Assembly: GCF_047663525.1 (NCBI RefSeq)
Contig: NC_092612.1
Location: forward strand, 1,955,501 to 2,019,500
Direction of reading: 5' to 3'
DNA from: Anas platyrhynchos
Taxonomy: Eukaryota; Chordata; Aves; Anseriformes; Anatidae
DNA: 64,000 nucleotides
In this document: piece after piece, positions 63,701-64,000 of the stretch
How positions within the stretch are numbered: the stretch's first letter is position 1
Layout: each line of letters starts with the position of its first letter
Notes under the pieces: generated by a model
Database searches by the model: none
Seen by the model: the letters and a program-made list of their open reading frames with translations, nothing else
What the model was told of the DNA's origin: nothing
Translations under genes and position numbers: made by a program

Positions 63701-64000
63701 CTGCGGAGACCTCGGTGGTCTCCCGCGTCCTTTCGTACCTCATGGCTTCACGGCGTCTCCTGGCATCGTCTTCGGGCTCCCGGGTGCGACACTCACGACC
63801 ATCGCGGGGCTCCCGTTCTTCTGTGGGGGCGCCTCGCTCTTCCCTCTCTCGAGTGAGGCGGCTTCGGCGCTCGTGGACCTCCACCTCCAGGTCCCGTTGG
63901 CGATCGAGCCTCCTCTCGCGCACCACGGGCTCTTCCCTGTCTCGTGCGCGGCAAGGCCTCGTCTCGTCCTCTGGTTCGTCGCACTCGCGGGAGCGCTCCC
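54735..64000 (-). CDS. SCFN: Trichohyalin-like S100-fused-type protein, probable scaffoldin; last exon, 5' part off window
   Basis: The frame is open from the right edge of the window to a TAA at 54735-54737, about 3,088 codons, so this is the partial terminal exon of a very large protein. S100-fused-type proteins (trichohyalin, filaggrin, cornulin, scaffoldin) have a short EF-hand exon followed by one giant repeat exon. They are cross-linked into the cornified cell matrix and bind keratins; avian scaffoldin is reported in feather sheath, tongue papillae and beak/claw epithelium. Visible parts: at least 22.5 repeats of 121 aa (Arg 34, Glu 28, Asp 10 per unit, only one Lys and two Gln) and a unique 362-aa tail rich in Gln, Glu, Lys and Cys. 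The location directly after S100A11 on the same strand, and the Arg/Glu-rich composition, fit a trichohyalin homologue. Cornulin is the alternative, but its repeats are usually Gln/Ser-rich. The EF-hand exon must lie right of the window. The symbol is tentative. Confidence 0.75.
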   Translation of the reverse strand, partial: ERSRECDEPEDETRPCRARDREEPVVRERRLDRQRDLEVEVHERRSRLTREREERGAPTEEREPRDGRECRTREPEDDARRRREAMRYERTRETTEVSAEADVKVHRVSRELQPRDEGERRERSRECDEPEDETRPCRARDREEPVVRERRLDRQWDLEVEVHERRSRLTREREERGAPTEEREPRDGRECRTREPEDDARRRREAVRYERTWETTEVSAEADVKVHRVSRELQPRDEGERRERSRECDEPEDETRPCRARDREEPVVRERRLDRQRDLEVEVHERRSHLTREREERGAPTEEREPRDGRECRTREPEDDARRRREAVRYERTRETTKVSAEADVKVHRVSWELQPRDEGERRERSRECDEPEDETRPCRARDREEPVVRERRLDRQRDLEVEVHERRSRLTREREERGAPTEEREPRDGRECRTREPEDDARRRREAVRYERTRETTEVSAEADVKVHRVSRELQPRDEGERRERSRECDEPEDETRPCRARDREEPVVRERRLDRQRDLEVEVHERRSRLTREREERGAPTEEREPRDGRECRTREPEDDARRRREAVRYERTRETTEVSAEADVKVHRVSRELQPRDEGERRERSRECDEPEDETRPCRARDREEPVVRERRLDRQRDLEVEVHERRSRLTREREERGAPTEEREPRDGRECRTREPEDDARRRREAVRYERTRETTEVSAEADVKVHRVSRELQPRDEGERRERSRECDEPEDETRPCRARDREEPVVRERRLDRQRDLEVEVHERRSRLTREREERGAPTEEREPRDGRECRTREPEDDARRRREAVRYERTRETTEVSAEADVKVHRVSRELQPRDEGERRERSRECDEPEDETRPCRARDREEPVVRERRLDRQRDLEVEVHERRSRLTREREERGAPTEEREPRDGRECRTREPEDDARRRREAVRYERTRETTEVSAEADVKVHRVSRELQPRDEGERRERSRECDEPEDETRPCRARDREEPVVRERRLDRQRDLEVEVHERRSRLTREREERGAPTEEREPRDGRECRTREPEDDARRRREAVRYERTRETTEVSAEADVKVHRVSRELQPRDEGERRERSRECDEPEDETRPCRARDREEPVVRERRLDRQRDLEVEVHERRSRLTREREERGAPTEEREPRDGRECRTREPEDDARRRREAVRYERTRETTEVSAEADVKVHRVSRELQPRDEGERRERSRECDEPEDETRPCRARDREEPVVRERRLDRQRDLEVEVHERRSRLTREREERGAPTEEREPRDGRECRTREPEDDARRRREAVRYERTRETTEVSAEADVKVHRVSRELQPRDEGERRERSRECDEPEDETRPCRARDREEPVVRERRLDRQRDLEVEVHERRSRLTREREERGAPTEEREPRDGRECRTREPEDDARRRREAVRYERTRETTEVSAEADVKVHRVSRELQPRDEGERRERSRECDEPEDETRPCRARDREEPVVRERRLDRQRDLEVEVHERRSRLTREREERGAPTEEREPRDGRECRTREPEDDARRRREAVRYERTRETTEVSAEADVKVHRVSRELQPRDEGERRERSRECDEPEDETRPCRARDREEPVVRERRLDRQRDLEVEVHERRSRLTREREERGAPTEEREPRDGRECRTREPEDDARRRREAVRYERTRETTEVSAEADVKVHRVSRELQPRDEGERRERSRECDEPEDETRPCRARDREEPVVRERRLDRQRDLEVEVHERRSRLTREREERGAPTEEREPRDGRECRTREPEDDARRRREAVRYERTRETTEVSAEADVKVHRVSRELQPRDEGERRERSRECDEPEDETRPCCARDREEPVVRERRLDRQRDLEVEVHERRSRLTREREERGAPTEEREPRDGRECRTREPEDDARRRREAVRYERTRETTEVSAEADVKVHRVSRELQPRDEGERRERSRECDEPEDETRPCRARDREEPVVRERRLDRQRDLEVEVHERRSRLTREREERGAPTEEREPRDGRECRTREPEDDARRRREAVRYERTRETTEVSAEADVKVHRVSRELQPRDEGERRERSRECDEPEDETRPCRARDREEPVVRERRLDRQRDLEVEVHERRSRLTREREERGAPTEEREPRDGRECRTREPEDDARRRREAVRYERTRETTEVSAEADVKVHRVSRELQPRDEGERRERSRECDEPEDETRPCRARDREEPVVRERRLDRQRDLEVEVHERRSRLTREREERGAPTEEREPRDGRECRTREPEDDARRRREAVRYERTRETTEVSAEADVKVHRVSRELQPRDEGERRERSRECDEPEDETRPCRARDREEPVVRERRLDRQRDLEVEVHERRSRLTREREERGAPTEEREPRDGRECRTREPEDDARRRREAVRYERTRETTEVSAEADVKVHRVSRELQPRDEGERRERSRECDEPEDETRPCRARDREEPVVRERRLDRQRDLEVEVHERRSRLTREREERGAPTEEREPRDGRECRTREPEDDARRRREAVRYERTRETTEVSAEADVKVHRVSRELQPRDEGERRERSRECDEPEDETRPCRARDREEPVVRERRLDRQRDLEVEVHERRSRLTREREERGAPTEEREPRDGRECRTREPEDDARRRREAVRYERTRETTEVSAEADVKVHRVSRELQPRDEGERRERSRECDEPEDETRPCRARDREEPVVRERRLDRQRDLEVEVHERRSRLTREREERGAPTEEREAHSEEERTSLYQTVDVDSGDLCLPGEISSVTDMRVRYIPADPDIQPEVQVLPGPCEPKTIAYLIHVIQNLNDPNATTYEIVCHQPNNLEQPVYVRKCYVSSQAPAVPCKESSAQNAESCKDDGKTREVEEPQCKDVCRIKSGMDEHKKQQLPASSSQENSGELDEPQKAELKDRSAVEVKVVSQQASAPESDGVKSDTHQVESREDRRDHQRPRMPDEEEKKYQCQGDGSKANREKGQQEPESSCQVSKDRETKSCLPLSQGSEPQKAQEPGQQAVEEQCPEPPQRDEADCCQEDEELPPPERSCQPQEEESIKKSPQQASRDQPQQEEESYPCTKQSQGAPGPVASQKATSQPARDEAKAS
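54738..55823 (-). other. Unique C-terminal domain of the trichohyalin-like protein (about 362 aa)
   Basis: After the last repeat the protein changes character. It begins HSEEERTSLYQTVDVDSGDL and then a less charged, order-like segment with PADPDIQPEVQVLPGP and a YLIHVIQNLNDPNATTYEIV block (about 55530-55745). It continues as a Gln/Glu/Lys/Ser-rich tail with about 16 Cys residues and ends ARDEAKAS. Abundant Gln and Lys make this tail the likely transglutaminase cross-linking region, and the cysteines could form disulfides. The function is inferred from composition. Confidence 0.7.
55824..64000 (-). repeat. Coding tandem array, 363-bp unit, about 22.5 copies, continues past the right edge
   Basis: The unit is exactly 363 bp (121 codons), so the frame is kept. 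Copies start at the shared CTCCCGTTCTTCTGTGG block (first at 55824) and recur every 363 bp to the window end. Copies are almost identical. Reading through, I found 13 single-base departures from the consensus: 55845, 57783, 58215, 58505, 59049, 60138, 61878, 62945, 62987, 63133, 63362, 63533 and 63743. Each unit has about 46 CpG dinucleotides by hand count. Other frames are also open for 60-90 codons in each unit, but these are by-products of the composition. Confidence 0.97.

Noticed and set aside
55958-63984. Dozens of repeated 63-92-codon open frames on both strands inside the array
   Set aside because: They repeat every 363 bp because the underlying unit repeats, and each ends within the unit. 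Only the frame running uninterrupted through all copies into the unique tail is credible.
55824-64000. Regularly spaced repeats resembling a CRISPR array or satellite
   Set aside because: The unit is contiguous with no unique spacers, keeps a 121-codon frame, and joins a C-terminal protein domain beside S100A11. It is a coding repeat of an S100-fused-type gene.
54735-64000. Assignment as cornulin (CRNN)
   Set aside because: Not fully excluded, but the Arg/Glu-rich repeats and the position directly next to S100A11 fit a trichohyalin-type gene better. The diagnostic EF-hand exon is outside the window.

Overview
This 64-kb window is vertebrate nuclear DNA, almost certainly from a bird. The gene structures have many short exons and GT-AG introns, interspersed repeats are few, and the two repeats I recognise are 3' ends of CR1 LINEs, the main avian retroposon. 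The gene set also fits an avian microchromosome (chicken chromosome 25-like content). The species itself cannot be fixed from the sequence alone.

Layout, left to right. (1) 1-4.5 kb: NHLH1 (HEN1/NSCL1 neuronal bHLH factor) on the minus strand, with its single coding exon at 360-758 and a plausible TATA/CCAAT promoter near 4.35-4.49 kb. (2) 4.5-15.5 kb: an 11-kb gene desert. It has no convincing exon but several AT-rich, homeodomain- and E-box-bearing islands that could be NHLH1 enhancers. (3) 15.5-28.9 kb: complete NCSTN (nicastrin, gamma-secretase subunit), minus strand, 17 coding exons, all resolved with consistent phases. (4) 28.86-29.04 kb: a 185-bp CpG-rich bidirectional promoter. (5) 29.0-48.8 kb: complete COPA (coatomer alpha), plus strand, 33 coding exons, 1,224 aa. 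(6) 50.07-51.76 kb: S100A11, minus strand, 3 exons, 101 aa, tail-to-tail with COPA. (7) 54.7-64.0 kb (open at the right edge): the last exon of a trichohyalin-like S100-fused-type protein, most likely scaffoldin (SCFN), minus strand. It has a 362-aa unique tail and about 22.5 nearly identical 363-bp (121-aa) repeats.

The left two-thirds corresponds to human 1q23.2 (COPA-NCSTN-NHLH1). The right third corresponds to the start of the epidermal differentiation complex at human 1q21.3 (S100A11 then trichohyalin-type genes). The join lies in the short COPA-S100A11 interval. In function the window therefore mixes a neuronal transcription factor, two housekeeping secretory-pathway genes sharing one promoter, and skin-appendage barrier genes.

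The most striking structure is the terminal array. It is an extremely homogeneous, CpG-saturated, Arg/Glu-rich coding tandem repeat. Its few copy-to-copy differences are nearly all CpG transitions, and the amino-acid-changing ones cluster toward the right edge.
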